From Narthecium ossifragum (lineage: Eukaryota; Streptophyta; Magnoliopsida; Dioscoreales; Nartheciaceae), in contig OY986971.1 in the NCBI GenBank assembly GCA_963920575.1, positions 11,348,779-11,412,778 on the forward strand: 64,000 nt of DNA, in the 5' to 3' direction. This document shows positions 42,874-54,081 of this stretch, piece after piece. Position numbers and translations under genes: made by a program. Within the stretch, counting starts at the first letter, position 1. Every line of letters begins with the position of its first letter. The notes under the pieces were generated by a model. The model saw only the letters and a list, made by a program, of their open reading frames with translations. It did no database searches and was not told the origin of the DNA.

Positions 42874-44310
42874 TGATGAGTCACTAAATATTCATGATTA
42901 AACCCCTTAACTCGTCTTTGTTAGCCAGAGAGAGTTTGTATTTGATAGTTTGTTAGTTGATTTCAGGTTTAACGAACGTTCAAGTTAGAAAATACAGAAA
43001 AAGGCTAATATATTGGAATTATGCCGCTTCCCTGTCAGTTTGAAAAGAATTCGCCAAACTCTCCCGATAAATCTTAAATTCCTGAAATGTGGAGGCATTC
43101 TAGAAGAACTCAAGATATACAACTTTTATGTTGGACACTTTGCTAGATTCCTGATAGATTAATACCAGTTTGGAAGAAGATAAAGATATATAGCTGCTGG
43201 AAAACTGGTCCGTCGATGTTCAGGAGAATATTCTCCAAATACTCCAGGTAAGTCAGAATATTATCAAATCTTTGGGATCAGACAAAAGACTTCCAAATAT
43301 ACATCTTTCATGTTGGACTTGTTTTCAAATGCCGCCTTGATTGGACCCAGCTGCGACCAAAATAGGCTGCCAGGAATTAATCCAGGGAACCTGAGTTGTA
43401 GTAGGAGTCCAACTTAGCCCAAAACCCTAATTCCGGGAGTTCACCTATAAAAAGGTGTTTGCTGGCCGAAAATTGGAGGCCCCCATAGAGAGAAAATAGA
43501 ATATTAAGATTTTCTCGAGAAGACGGAGCCGTGATGTGGATCCCAATTATTCTTCATCGAATCTATGGCTTCCATCACAAAGATGAGTGGTTAAATTCTG
43601 TACTTAGTGATCTCATGAAGCTTTAGTGTAGCTTTTCTGTATTTTTCTATTTTGATACTTGTATTTCTTCCTGGACATGATCTAATAGATATGTTTTTAA
43701 TGATAATAGAGTTGAGGGAACATAGTTCCTTGACGTATATTGAGGCCTACCTGATTTCGGTGATTGATGGTAGAGATCTATAGGATAGTTTTCATGTGAT
43801 TTGTGAATAACCGATGAGATATTTTATGCTTAGTGACGATAGGTTTTGCTAAGGTTACCCTAAAGACAATTTATGCTAATCGAAGATAAAATATGCCTTT
43901 GGAAAACACACACCTTATTTTAGAGATTCATGTAAGCTTAAGAAGCTTTGAATGTATAATGTCTAGATAAAAAAACAAGAGGATAATTAGAGGATGCGGC
44001 TAGTGAAACTAAAGTGGATTGAGTAATCCCTAGGTTTTTTCTGATTAATATATTTCAATCTTTTTACATTGCTTTCTTAATTAGTTTTAATTAATAAGTT
44101 TCTAAAACCCAAATCAATCCTTTTCGCTTTAGGTTTATAGTTCCGATATTTAATTCTGGTTTTCTCCTTCATAATCAAATTTTCTCCTGTGGTTCGATCT
44201 CGTATTTCATCACTATTCTACCCCATAGTTTAGTATTTTAAATAAGGGTTCATAAATTTTATTTTTGATTGAGTTTGCATCCGATTTAACGACGTGTCTG
44301 CAAACCATCA
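42874..44310 (+). mobile_element. LTR F, complete copy
   Basis: 1437 bp, TGATGAGTCAC to AACCATCA, plus strand. TATA box CTATAAAAAGG near 43445. Directly followed by ATTTTTGGCGCC, the start of a tRNA-Asp-type primer site, which then breaks off into another LTR copy. It truncates element E at 42873. Confidence 0.85.
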
Positions 44311-47300
44311 ATTTTTGGCGCCAAAATCTACAACTTTCATGTTGGACACTTTGCTAGATTCCTGACAGATTAATACCAGTTTGGAAGAAGATAAAGATAT
44401 ATAGCTGCTGGAAAACTGGTCCGTCGATGTTCAGGAGAATATTCTCCAAATAATCCAGCCAAGTCAGAATATTATCAAATCTTCGGGATCGGACAAAAGA
44501 CTTCCAAATATACATCTTTCATGTTGGACTTGTTTTCAAATGCCGCCTTAATTGGACCCAGCTGCGACCAAAATAGGCTGCCTGGAATTAATCTAGGAAA
44601 CCATAGCTGTAGTAGGAGTCCAACTTAGCCCAAAACCCTAATTCGCTGGCCGATAATTGGAGGCCCCCATAGAGAGAAAATAGAATATTAAGATTTTCTG
44701 GAGAAGACGGAGTCGTGACGTGGATCCCAATTATTCTTCATCGAATCTATGGCTTCCATCACAAAGATGAGTGGCTAAATTCTGTACTTAGGGATCTCAT
44801 GAAGCTTTAGTGTAGCTTTTCTGTATTTTTCTAGTTTGATACGTGTATTTCTTCCCGGACATGATCTTATAGATATGTTTTTAATGATAATAGAGTGGAG
44901 AGAACATAGTTCCTTGACCTATATTGAGGCCTACATGATTTCGGTGATTGATGGTAGAGATCTATAGGATAGTTTTCATGTGATTTGTGAATAACCGATG
45001 AGATATTTTATGCTTTGTGACGATAGGTTGTGCTAAGGTTACCCTAAAGACAATCTATGCTAATCGAAGATAAAATATGCCTTTGGAAAACACTCACCTT
45101 ATTTTTGGAATTCATGTAAGCTTAAGAAGCTATGAATGTATAATGTGTAGATAAGAAAATAAGACGATAATTAGAGGATACGGCTAGTGAAACTAAAGTG
45201 GATTGAGTAATCCCTAGGTTTTTTCTGATCAATATATTTCAATCTTTTTACATTGCTTTCTTAATTAGTTTTAATTAATAAGTTTCTAAAACCCAAATCA
45301 ATACTTTTCGCTTTAGGTTTATAGTTCCGATATTTAATTCTGGTTTTCTCCTTCGTAATCAAATTTTCTCCTGTGGTTCGATCTCATATTTCATCACTAT
45401 TCTACCCCATAGTTTAGTATTTTGAATAAGGGTTCATAAATTTTATTTTTGATTGACTTTGCATCTGATTTAACGACGTATTTGCAAGCCATCAATTTTT
45501 GGCGCCAAAATCTACAACTTTCATGTTGGACACTTTGCTAGATTCCTGACAGATTAATACCAGTTTGGAAGAAGATAAAGATATATAGCTGCTGGAAAAC
45601 TGGTCCGTCGACGTTCAGGAGAATATTCTCCAAATATTCCAGATAAGTCAGAATATTATCAAATCTTCTGGATCGGACAAAAGACTTCAAAATAAACATC
45701 TTTGATGTTGGACTTGTTTTCAAATACCGCCTTGATTGGACCCAGCTGCGACCAAAATAGGCTGCCAGGAATTAATCCAGGGAACCTGACTTGTAGTAGG
45801 AGTGCAACATAGCCCAAAACCCTAATTTCGAAAGTTTACCTATAAAAAGGTGTTTGCTGGCCGAAAATTGGAGGCTCCAATAGAGAGAAAATAGAATATT
45901 AAGATTTTCTGGAGAAGACGGAGCCGTGACGTGGATCCCAATTATTCTTTATCGAATCTATGGCTTCCATCACAAAGATGAGTGGCTAAATTCTGTACTT
46001 AGGGATCTCATGAAGCTTTTCTGTATTTTTCTAATTTGATACGTGTATTTCTTCCCGGACATGATCTTATAGATATGTTTTTAATAATAATAGAGTTGAG
46101 GGAACATAGTTCCTTGACGTATATTGAGGCCTACCTGATTTCGGTGATCGATGGTAGAGATCTATAGGATAGTTTTCATGTGATTTGTGAATAACCGATG
46201 AGATATTTTATGCTTTGTGACGATAGGTTGTGCTAAGGTTACCCTAAAGACAATCTATGCTAATCGAAGATAAAATATGCCTTTGGAAAACACTCACCTT
46301 ATTTTAGGGATTCATGTAAGCTTAAGAAGCTATGAATATATAATGTCTAGATAAGCAAACAAGAGGATAATTAGAGGATACGGCTAGTGAAACTAAAGTG
46401 GATTGAGTAACACGTAGGTTTTTCCTTATTAATATATTTCAATCTTTTTACATTGCTTTCTTAATCAGTTTTAATTAATAAGTTTCTAAAACCCAAATCA
46501 ATCATTTTCGCTTTAGGTTTAGAGTTCTGATATTTAATTCTGGTTTCTCCTTCGTAATCAAATTTTCCCCTGTGGTTCGATCCCATATTTCATCACTATT
46601 CTACGCCATAGTTTAGTATTTTGAATAAGGGTTCATAAATTCTATTTTTGATTGAGTTTGCATCCGATTTAACGACGTATTTGCAAGTCATCAATTTTTG
46701 GCGCCAAAATCTACAAGTTTCATGTTGGACACTTTGCTAGATTCGTGACAGATTAATACCAATTTGGAAGAAGATAAAGATATATAGCTGCTGGAAAACT
46801 GGTCCGTCGATGTTCAGGAGAATATTCTCCAAATATTCCAGATAAGTCAGAATATTATCAAATCTTCGGGATCGGACAAAAGACTTCCAAATATACATCT
46901 TTCATGTTGGACTTGTTTTCAAATGCCGCCTTGATTGGACCCAGCTGCGACCAAAACAGGCTGCTAGGAATTAATCCAGGGAACCTGAGTTGTAGTAGGA
47001 GTCCAACTTAGCCCAAAACCCTAATTCCGGGAGTTTACATATAAAAAGGTGTTTGCTGGCCGAAAATTGGAGGCTCGCATAGAGAGAAAAGAGAATATTA
47101 AGATTTTCTGGAGAAGACGGAGCCGTGACGTGGATCCCAATTATTCTTCATCGAATCTATGGCTTCCATCACAAAGATGTGTGGCTAAATTCTGTACTTA
47201 GGGATCTCATGAAGTTTTAGTGTAGCTTTTCTGTATTTTTCTAGTTTGATACATGTATTTCTTCCTGGACATGATCTTATAGATATGTTTTTAATGATAA

Positions 47301-47675
47301 TAGAGTTGAGGGAACATAGTTCCTTGACATATATTGAGGCCTACCTGATTTCGGTGATTGATGGTAGAGATCTATAGGATAGTTTTCACGTGGTTTGTGA
47401 ATAACTTATGAGATATTTTATGCTTAGTGACGATAGGTTGTGCTAAGATTACCCTGAAGACAATCTATGCTAATCGAAGATAAAATATGCCTTTGGAAAA
47501 CGCTCAACTTATTTTAGGGATTCATGTAAGCTTAAGAAGCTATGAATTTATAATGTCTAGATAAGAAAACAAGAGGATAATTAGAGAATACAGGAAGTGA
47601 AACTAATGTGGATTGAGTAATCCCTCGGTTTTTTCTCATTAATATATTTCAATTTTTTTACATTGCTTTTTTATT
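43116..47675 (+). repeat. Tandem array of truncated LTR F units
   Basis: Units at 43116-44326 (inside the full LTR), 44327-45510, 45511-46709 and 46710-47675 (cut short), with periods of 1211, 1184 and 1199 bp. Each runs from an internal U3 point (TACAACTTTCATGTTGGACA) to the LTR end, adds ATTTTTGGCGCC, and jumps back to the same U3 point. Unit 2 has lost about 27 bases containing the TATA box (near 44641). No coding sequence. Copies look about 95% or more alike by eye. Confidence 0.92.
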
Positions 47676-49929
47676 TGAGTAATCCCCCTCTCTTTCTCTT
47701 CCCGTCACGAGTGGTACTCGACGTCAGATGGGTCCCGGCGGATTTCGGTGATTCCCAGCGTATCCCCGGCAAGCCAGAGGCGGCAACGACAATGGAGGAG
47801 GTTGTCTTCAGGCGGATTAAGCTTGGATTGCGTTTTCAGGTAGAGTTTCCACCTAGGTCTTTGATTGCTTCTCTTCTAGATTGATTCATGATGCATGTTC
47901 TTCATCTGGTAGATGTTCTTAGGATTTGATTGTGATTTATTTGGGTTTTCTAAGCATTTATTCCCGGATTTTATCATATCTCTGTTCTTCGATGAACAGT
48001 TGCGTTCAAGCTCGATTTGTGAGCTGTGTGAGCATGACCTCGTGAAACTTTCAAGATGAAAGTTGTAGATCATTGAGTTCTCTTTCGATTTCCGCTACTT
48101 TCGTGATTTTTCAATTTATATGCGATATTTGACGAATTGTTTTCTAAACTACTGCGAAACAAAGATTAAGAAACTGATTAGTAAAATATGTGGAAATTAG
48201 ACATCAATTAGATCCGATTCTTGGGCTGCATGTTTCTAGTATGCTAATATATAATTTCTCAAGTTTAATTTCCAATTCGACGTCGTTTGGACGTCGAATT
48301 GATAAGATTTCATCGCCTCTAACTAGGGTTTAATCTAGAAATCCAGAATTTGGCTTTTAGTGGATTTATGATGTTTTACCGTGTTTAAGTCTTCGAGATA
48401 CTTGCAATTGGTATTCCTAGTGATCTCGAGGACTAGAATGTTCTAATTGGTGGTGGTTCTTAGACGATTAATTGTTTGATGCCGGCATGCTTAGTTAGCT
48501 ATAAATCATTCTTATTCAATTAGCAATTAATTGCATGTCATGTTTATTTACTTCGTATTGTATACATGTATACTTAGCTTATGGTTGAACCAAGGGAGTC
48601 ACGTCCCTTGGGATGTTTAGATAATTAAATGGGCCGAAGGTGTGCCCTAGTTGATGTTTATTGTATTTGTGGTTGATTGTTGTAATTGTGTGGCTAGGGG
48701 GGGTGTGCCCCATTGTAGAATTTCGATTGACTGTTGTGGATGCCGTCGTAATGCCGAAATTTGAATTGAGATGTTCGTTTACGGCTTGCATTGCCGTTGT
48801 TGTGATAGATAGATCTATAACTGCCTTAGACCCCTTGCTATGTTTACCCTTTAGCAAGTTGTAGGCTATGCCTAGCCCTGTATGTTGTGATGTCATACTG
48901 TTGCATTCTTATATTTCTGTGCCTGAACATTTTATGCATCTTGATTGCATTAGAAGCATTAAGGCTAGGTGGTAGGTGATGGGTTCGATCACCGATCCGG
49001 GAGTCTCGGGTAGCCCAGATCTAGCCCTAGGACCGTGGCTGGGTAGCAAGGATTTGGGTGTGATTATAATGCTGACTGATCATTTATCATTTGAGGATTA
49101 TTATGTAGTCGGACTGGAATATTATGTTGATCGAGGTTTTAGAGGTCGTGTCGGCCTCGAGCCGAGTGTTGAGCTGTAGCCGGTGTCCGGTTCCTTGTCT
49201 CTTGGGTAGAGGGTGTGCCTACTCAGCGGTGTCGGTTGCCCTCCTAGCAGTGTTGGTTTCCTGTTAGTGAGATGGCAGTGCTGGTTTCCTATCTCGCTGA
49301 GGGTGACCCATTATGTGACCAGTTCGGCTGGAAGACCATGACTGAGGCGTCCCTTCAGGGACACGCGGTGGGGTTATGGGGCCCCTCTGATACACCTAGG
49401 CTTTGCTTGAGGGCGACACTGTTGTAGTCCCTCCTTCTTGTGTCAGTCGTAGTGTAGTTTCCCTGTTGGGCATTGTTGCACACCCTACCTGGGTTGGATC
49501 AGCGATGCAGGTCGATGCAGTTCCTTCTTTTTCAGGTAGTTGCGGTGTTGGAGACGGCACTCCCCCTCGTGGTGCGTGAGATCGAGGATGTCATCAGTTT
49601 ATTCTATTCAATTGATGTACGCTTTAAATGTATAAATTGTAATTTGAAGGAGAAATATATTTGTATTCCAATTTGATGTAAATTGATCAGAGATTGATGT
49701 ACTTAGAGGACTTGTACCTTTATTGTATCATTTAAAAGTTAATTGAGTCTTTTGGCAGTTAGTACTGTATTATGGCTTGATGATCGGATAGTTTATATAA
49801 ATTCTGAACATTATTTTTGTGCACCAGATTTTTAAAGTGACATGTACAGGGGAGGCTCTCACCGTTTGATTCTAGATTTAGGACCCTCACACTCCGGCCC
49901 GGATGGGTTTTCTGGGTCGTGGTGTGACA
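47676..49929 (+). mobile_element. LTR of gypsy element K (5' end truncated or unresolved)
   Basis: Plus strand. Ends GGTGTGACA at 49929, next to a Met-tRNA primer site. Related to B/E/I: the GCTTGGATTGCGTTTTCAGG block with hairpin (47838-47854), the CCAAGGGA hairpin (48590-48611), the GATCTAGCCCTAGGACCGT block and GATGCAGGTCGATGCAG near 49505. The left end abuts array F with no visible TGTGAGGA start. Confidence 0.8.
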
Positions 49930-49932
49930 ACT

Positions 49933-49944
49933 TGGTATCAGAGC
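49933..49944 (+). other. Primer-binding site of element K
   Basis: TGGTATCAGAGC, 3 bases after the LTR end. Confidence 0.88.
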
Positions 49945-50930
49945 AGGCTGTAGGTCCCAGGGATAGGATTAGGCTTGCGGTTAAGGTTTTGAGTGTGGAA
50001 TGGGATAGTTCTAGGTCTAGAATATCCTTGCATGGCTCTTTGCGATTGTGTGTGATGTGTTTGTTTATTTTGATTGCTGTTGTGTTTTGGTTTTCGGTAG
50101 TGTCGTGACACCTCAAGGGGAGGTGTGCACGCACACCGGTGTCATCCGTTCCCTCGCCTGACAATGTCTCCCCTCGTGCTGGAGATGAGCGAGTAGGGAA
50201 TAGGACGTGTGTAGCCTTAATACTCTTGGAATCCCGAGAGGTGGACATGTTTTGGTCCAGAGGTGATGTTGGAGATCCTTCGACAGTAGAGGACTGATTA
50301 AAGGAGGCGTCTCGGATCCCGGATATTTTGGACGTCTTGGAGTATCGCTTGCTTGGGAAGCCTTTGTTTTCTTGCCTTCCCTAGAAGCGATGCGCAGTGG
50401 TGCTTGTCGGGGCCACTAGGGACACTGTTGGTTGTGTGTTGAAAACAGTTCGCATATTGTTTTCTGGCACCTACCCTTGGAGGGTGGTGTACTTAGGAGT
50501 ACCTTCCTCTGTTCTTGGTACTCATACTGCGTGGCAGCACGCGGATTGGTTGGATCACCTGGCTCAGTATGCTGGAGCGACAACGGGGGACGCCCTGAAC
50601 TGTACTCCGGATACTGAGACATATGACTTGAGGGTTGACACCGGACTGTTGGTCGGTGGTTGTGGTGAGTTTCGGGGTTATCATACCTGCTTCTGAGGAA
50701 CGACAGGGTAGCCGTTGGCAGAGGCAGTGGTTTCAACATCAGCGACAGCCGTGGCAGTAGCAGCATCATGTCGGTCCTTTGAGAGATAGCCTGGACCGTC
50801 AGACTGAGAGGGAACCCACAGGGTGCTCGAGTGCTAGCCGCCGGGAGCCTTTCCACCGACGGTGCTCGTAGCGAAGGGCGCGAGGCGCTTACCACAGAGC
50901 AGTCGGGCGTGACGCACGGCGTGGGGCAGA
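49945..50930 (+). pseudogene. Internal start and gag remnant of element K
   Basis: Mostly eroded. At 50545-50600 the reading WLDHLAQYAGATTGDA parallels the gag of B (WFTHLVRFAGAVTANP), and near 50705-50760 a basic Gln-rich stretch resembles the B gag tail. The rest of gag and all pol are missing. Ends where LTR D begins. Confidence 0.6.
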
Positions 50931-50960
50931 TGATAAGACTTGAAAAGTGTCGTGGCTTAA
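50931..50960 (-). mobile_element. LTR of element D, left fragment
   Basis: TGATAAGACTTGAAAAGTGT followed by CGTGGCTTAA. It is the first 30 bases, on the plus strand, of a minus-oriented LTR that resumes at 61279 after element C. Matches the start of the solo LTR at 16301. Confidence 0.8.
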
Positions 50961-52615
50961 TGATGAGAATGCATAATGTTATATTTTTATTCCTTAATAT
51001 TTAGTCTCCTATGCTTATTTAGTTCCTAAATACACTCATTATTCTTATATTTTGATTTAGGATGCAATTGAAGTCCTTAAGTCGAAAAGAAGCTGAAAAG
51101 AGTGCATGGATCAAATTCAAAGATTTATCTGTACCTGGTCATGAAGAACCAGAGGATGTGCCATACATGGTTGGAAAGCTCTTGAAGTCTAGATTCTGGA
51201 GAATTTTACGGTTCATGATTCCGAGTTTCCTAGAGGAGGTTAAGGCAATTTCAGTACCGATGCGCAGTCTGAATGGCAGAAAGGAAAATAAGCTGGAAGT
51301 CCGAGCGAAGGTCCGATCGATCGGACCTGGCAAAACCGTGACAGAACATGTAGTTTTTGGCTGAATATGGTTCGATCGATCGAACCATCACTCCTACTGA
51401 GCCCGATCGATCCGACTCCTAGAGTTGGATCTATCGGACTCAAAAATACCCAGAGAATGTGGATTTTTATGCATCCGATCGATCCAGCACTTAAAGTTCG
51501 ATCGATCGGACTTGGGAATTAAAGTTGACAGAACGTATGCTTTCTAAAGGAGCAAAGTTCGATCGATCCATCCATCGATCGGACTCGGGCGTGACTACAA
51601 GTTGAAGAGTTTAATGAGGCCGATCGATCCAGCATCCAAGGTCCGATCGATCGGACTTTCCCAGTAACAAAAATCAACGATTGTGATCTAATCCGAGGGT
51701 GGATACAATTGAGGCTATAAATAGGACTCTTTCTAGGGTTTGAGGGGGGATTCTTGGACACTTTTGGCTACTCTTTCTCCTCTTTTATATTTTTTCTAGG
51801 TTTTCTTTTGCTTTATGAAATCTTTTGGAGGATTGTTCTTGATGGCCCTGCGTGGCTAAATCTTGATCCTTGGTCGAGGAGACTGAAACCTCGGAATCAA
51901 TGAAACTGTGAGATCTAATTTATTTTTATTGTTCAGTTTATACATGAGTATTGGATGTTCTTCTGAGATTAAATCTTCATGATTACCTTGTCTAATTGCT
52001 AGGAGGCCTACTAGTTTATTATTCATGGTGATCTACCGCTAGGTTTGATATCAAATCCGGAATTGTTTGATCCCTCTAATCTGCGAAGCAACTAGGATCT
52101 AATAATTTACTGCTGATCAGATCTTGTTAGATCTTAGGAAGAATATTCAACTAGATTAAATGCAACCGCTTCTGCTTGTGTTGTTTAGCTTCATCGATCT
52201 CCCTATTCTTAACGCTGCTACTAGATTAAATCTACAGCGCTTGTCTTAGGTTGTCTAGTAGTTAGGGTTGATTAGATCGCTTGTTTCTAATTAACTATGA
52301 TCGAGGAGAGCTTCGAATTGATTTCGGACGGTGAATATTCATGGTATAAATTGATTGATACTTGCATCGATGATCAGTTATTGGATTCCGATGGTGGATG
52401 TTGACTCAGACCAAGGTTTGTTCTCTTGATTTAACTCGTTTCTTCGTTTTAGATTATTTCTTTACTGTTTTTCCTCACGTTTAAAACCCCCCATCTTTGT
52501 TCACTTAACACAAAACTAGGCTAAACACTGTTTGTGGGATCGACTCGTACTCGCACTACTACATTCATTTTAACGGGTATTGGTTTTATTTTTGAGTGCC
52601 TGCGACAGCACATCA
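50961..52615 (+). mobile_element. 5' LTR of element C
   Basis: TGATGAGAATG to GACAGCACATCA. U3 carries perfect 18-base palindromes (GGTCCGATCGATCGGACC at 51310-51327, GGTTCGATCGATCGAACC at 51369-51386) and more GATCGATC sites up to 51659. TATA box CTATAAATAGG at 51715-51725, so transcription likely starts near 51745. The short open frame at 51062-51364 lies in U3 and is probably not a gene. Confidence 0.95.
51310..51659. repeat. GATCGATC palindrome cluster in U3 of C
   Basis: Eight or more dyads with the GATCGATC core, several perfectly symmetric over 16-18 bases, 60-400 bases upstream of the TATA box. The 3' LTR repeats them at 59968-60317. Confidence 0.9.
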
Positions 52616-52620
52616 AATTT

Positions 52621-52638
52621 TGGCGCCGTTGCCGGGGA
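52621..52638 (+). other. Primer-binding site of element C
   Basis: TGGCGCCGTTGCCGGGGA, five bases after the LTR. Complement of a tRNA-Asp 3' end, the usual primer of Athila elements. Confidence 0.9.
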
Positions 52639-52755
52639 GTGATTCTAGTTGATTTTTGTGTTTATTGTGATCTTTATTTTCAAAAAAAAAAAAAAAAGTT
52701 ATTCGAATTTTCTTGATTTCTTTTTCTCGTTTTGCCGGAATCCTCTTGATTTTTT

Positions 52756-54081
52756 ATGAGTATAGCTCGATCTTTTAATCAAGGTGGTTTACAGTACGAT
52801 CCAGAGATAGAAAGAACTCTGCGCAGGTTAAGGAGAGAAGCTCGGATAAACCCTGAGGAGGACGATTTGGCTCTTGACCACGTATTTATCAGTGATTCTG
52901 AATTAGAGGAGGAAGTCATGGCCGGAAATCGGACTTTGAAAGAGCTTGCAGCCCCAGATTTGAATCAACAACCCTTATGCATTACATTTCCTACTTTGGA
53001 TGTTGCTACTACTTTTGAATTAAAATCTGGACTAATACACCTCTTACTCACTTTTCATGGACTTTCAGGTGAGGATCCTCACAAGCATTTAAAGGAGCTT
53101 CATGTTGTGTGCACAAGTATGAAACCCATGGGGGTGACTGAAGATCAAATCAAATTGAGAGCCTTTCCATTTTCTTTGAAAGATTCGGCTAAAGATTGGC
53201 TTTATTATTTACCATTTGGGAGTATTACCACATGGAACGAGATGAAGAGGTTGTTTTTAGAGAAGTATTTTCCAGCCTCAAGAGCGGCCAACATTAGGAA
53301 AGAGATCTGTGGTGTAAGACAACATAATGGAGAATCTCTACATGAATATTGGGAACGTTTTAAGAAATTATGTGCAAGCTGTCCCCATCATCAAATTAGT
53401 GAGCAATTACTTATACAATATTTTTATGAGGGCTTACTAATCAATGACAGGAGTATGATTGATGCAGCTAGTGGAGGAGCTTTGGTGGATAAAACTCCCG
53501 AAGCCGCGAGGAACTTGATTGCAAATATGGCAGCTAATTCTCAACAATTTAATACTAGACTTGATTCTTATTCAAAACATGTTAATGAGGTAAATGTTTC
53601 ATCTCTTGAACAACAGATTGCGAGTCTAACTTCTCTTGTTCGTCAAATGGCTGTAGGTAACATGCAAACAACGAAGGTTTGTGGAATTTGTTCGGTGGCG
53701 GGACATCCAACCAATATGTGCCCAACTCTTCAAGAGGAGCCCATTGAACAAGTAAATGCAGCTGGGAGTTTTCCAGGACCACCGCAAAGGAAGTATGATC
53801 CCTATTCAAACACGTATAATCCGGGATGGAGGGATCACCCCAATTTCAACTATGGGAATCCACAAGTAAATCAGCCTACAACTCAATTTCGTCCGACTGG
53901 ACAGCAATATCAACAATATAGACCGTCATACCCCCCGAGACAACAACCAAACCCAACTCCTGATTCTGGTATGTCTTTAGAAGATATGGTTAAATCTCTT
54001 GTTACTAATAATTCGCAAATTCAACAGGAGACGAAGGCTAGTATTCAAAGATTGGAAGATCAGGTGGGCCAGATGGCGTAA
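52756..54081 (+). CDS. gag of element C
   Basis: 441 residues. Start at ATG 52756 gives MSIARSFNQGG. The core has FHGLSGEDPHKHLKELHVVC, KDSAKDWLYYLP, FLEKYFPASRAA and LHEYWERFKKLC, standard for Athila gag. A CCHC zinc knuckle (CGICSVAGHPTNMC) lies near residues 313-326, followed by a Gln/Pro/Tyr-rich tail. Gag packages element RNA in the cytoplasm. The frame ends in TAA at 54079-54081, whereas related elements read on into pol, so a small deletion at this point is likely. Confidence 0.92.
   Translation: MSIARSFNQGGLQYDPEIERTLRRLRREARINPEEDDLALDHVFISDSELEEEVMAGNRTLKELAAPDLNQQPLCITFPTLDVATTFELKSGLIHLLLTFHGLSGEDPHKHLKELHVVCTSMKPMGVTEDQIKLRAFPFSLKDSAKDWLYYLPFGSITTWNEMKRLFLEKYFPASRAANIRKEICGVRQHNGESLHEYWERFKKLCASCPHHQISEQLLIQYFYEGLLINDRSMIDAASGGALVDKTPEAARNLIANMAANSQQFNTRLDSYSKHVNEVNVSSLEQQIASLTSLVRQMAVGNMQTTKVCGICSVAGHPTNMCPTLQEEPIEQVNAAGSFPGPPQRKYDPYSNTYNPGWRDHPNFNYGNPQVNQPTTQFRPTGQQYQQYRPSYPPRQQPNPTPDSGMSLEDMVKSLVTNNSQIQQETKASIQRLEDQVGQMA

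Noticed and set aside
43116..47675. Centromeric satellite
   Set aside because: Only four units, each clearly an LTR with TATA box and primer-site start; nothing shows a centromeric role.
51062..51364. 100-residue open frame repeated in both LTRs of C
   Set aside because: Lies upstream of the TATA box in U3 and includes the GATCGATC cluster; no similarity to a protein family recognised.
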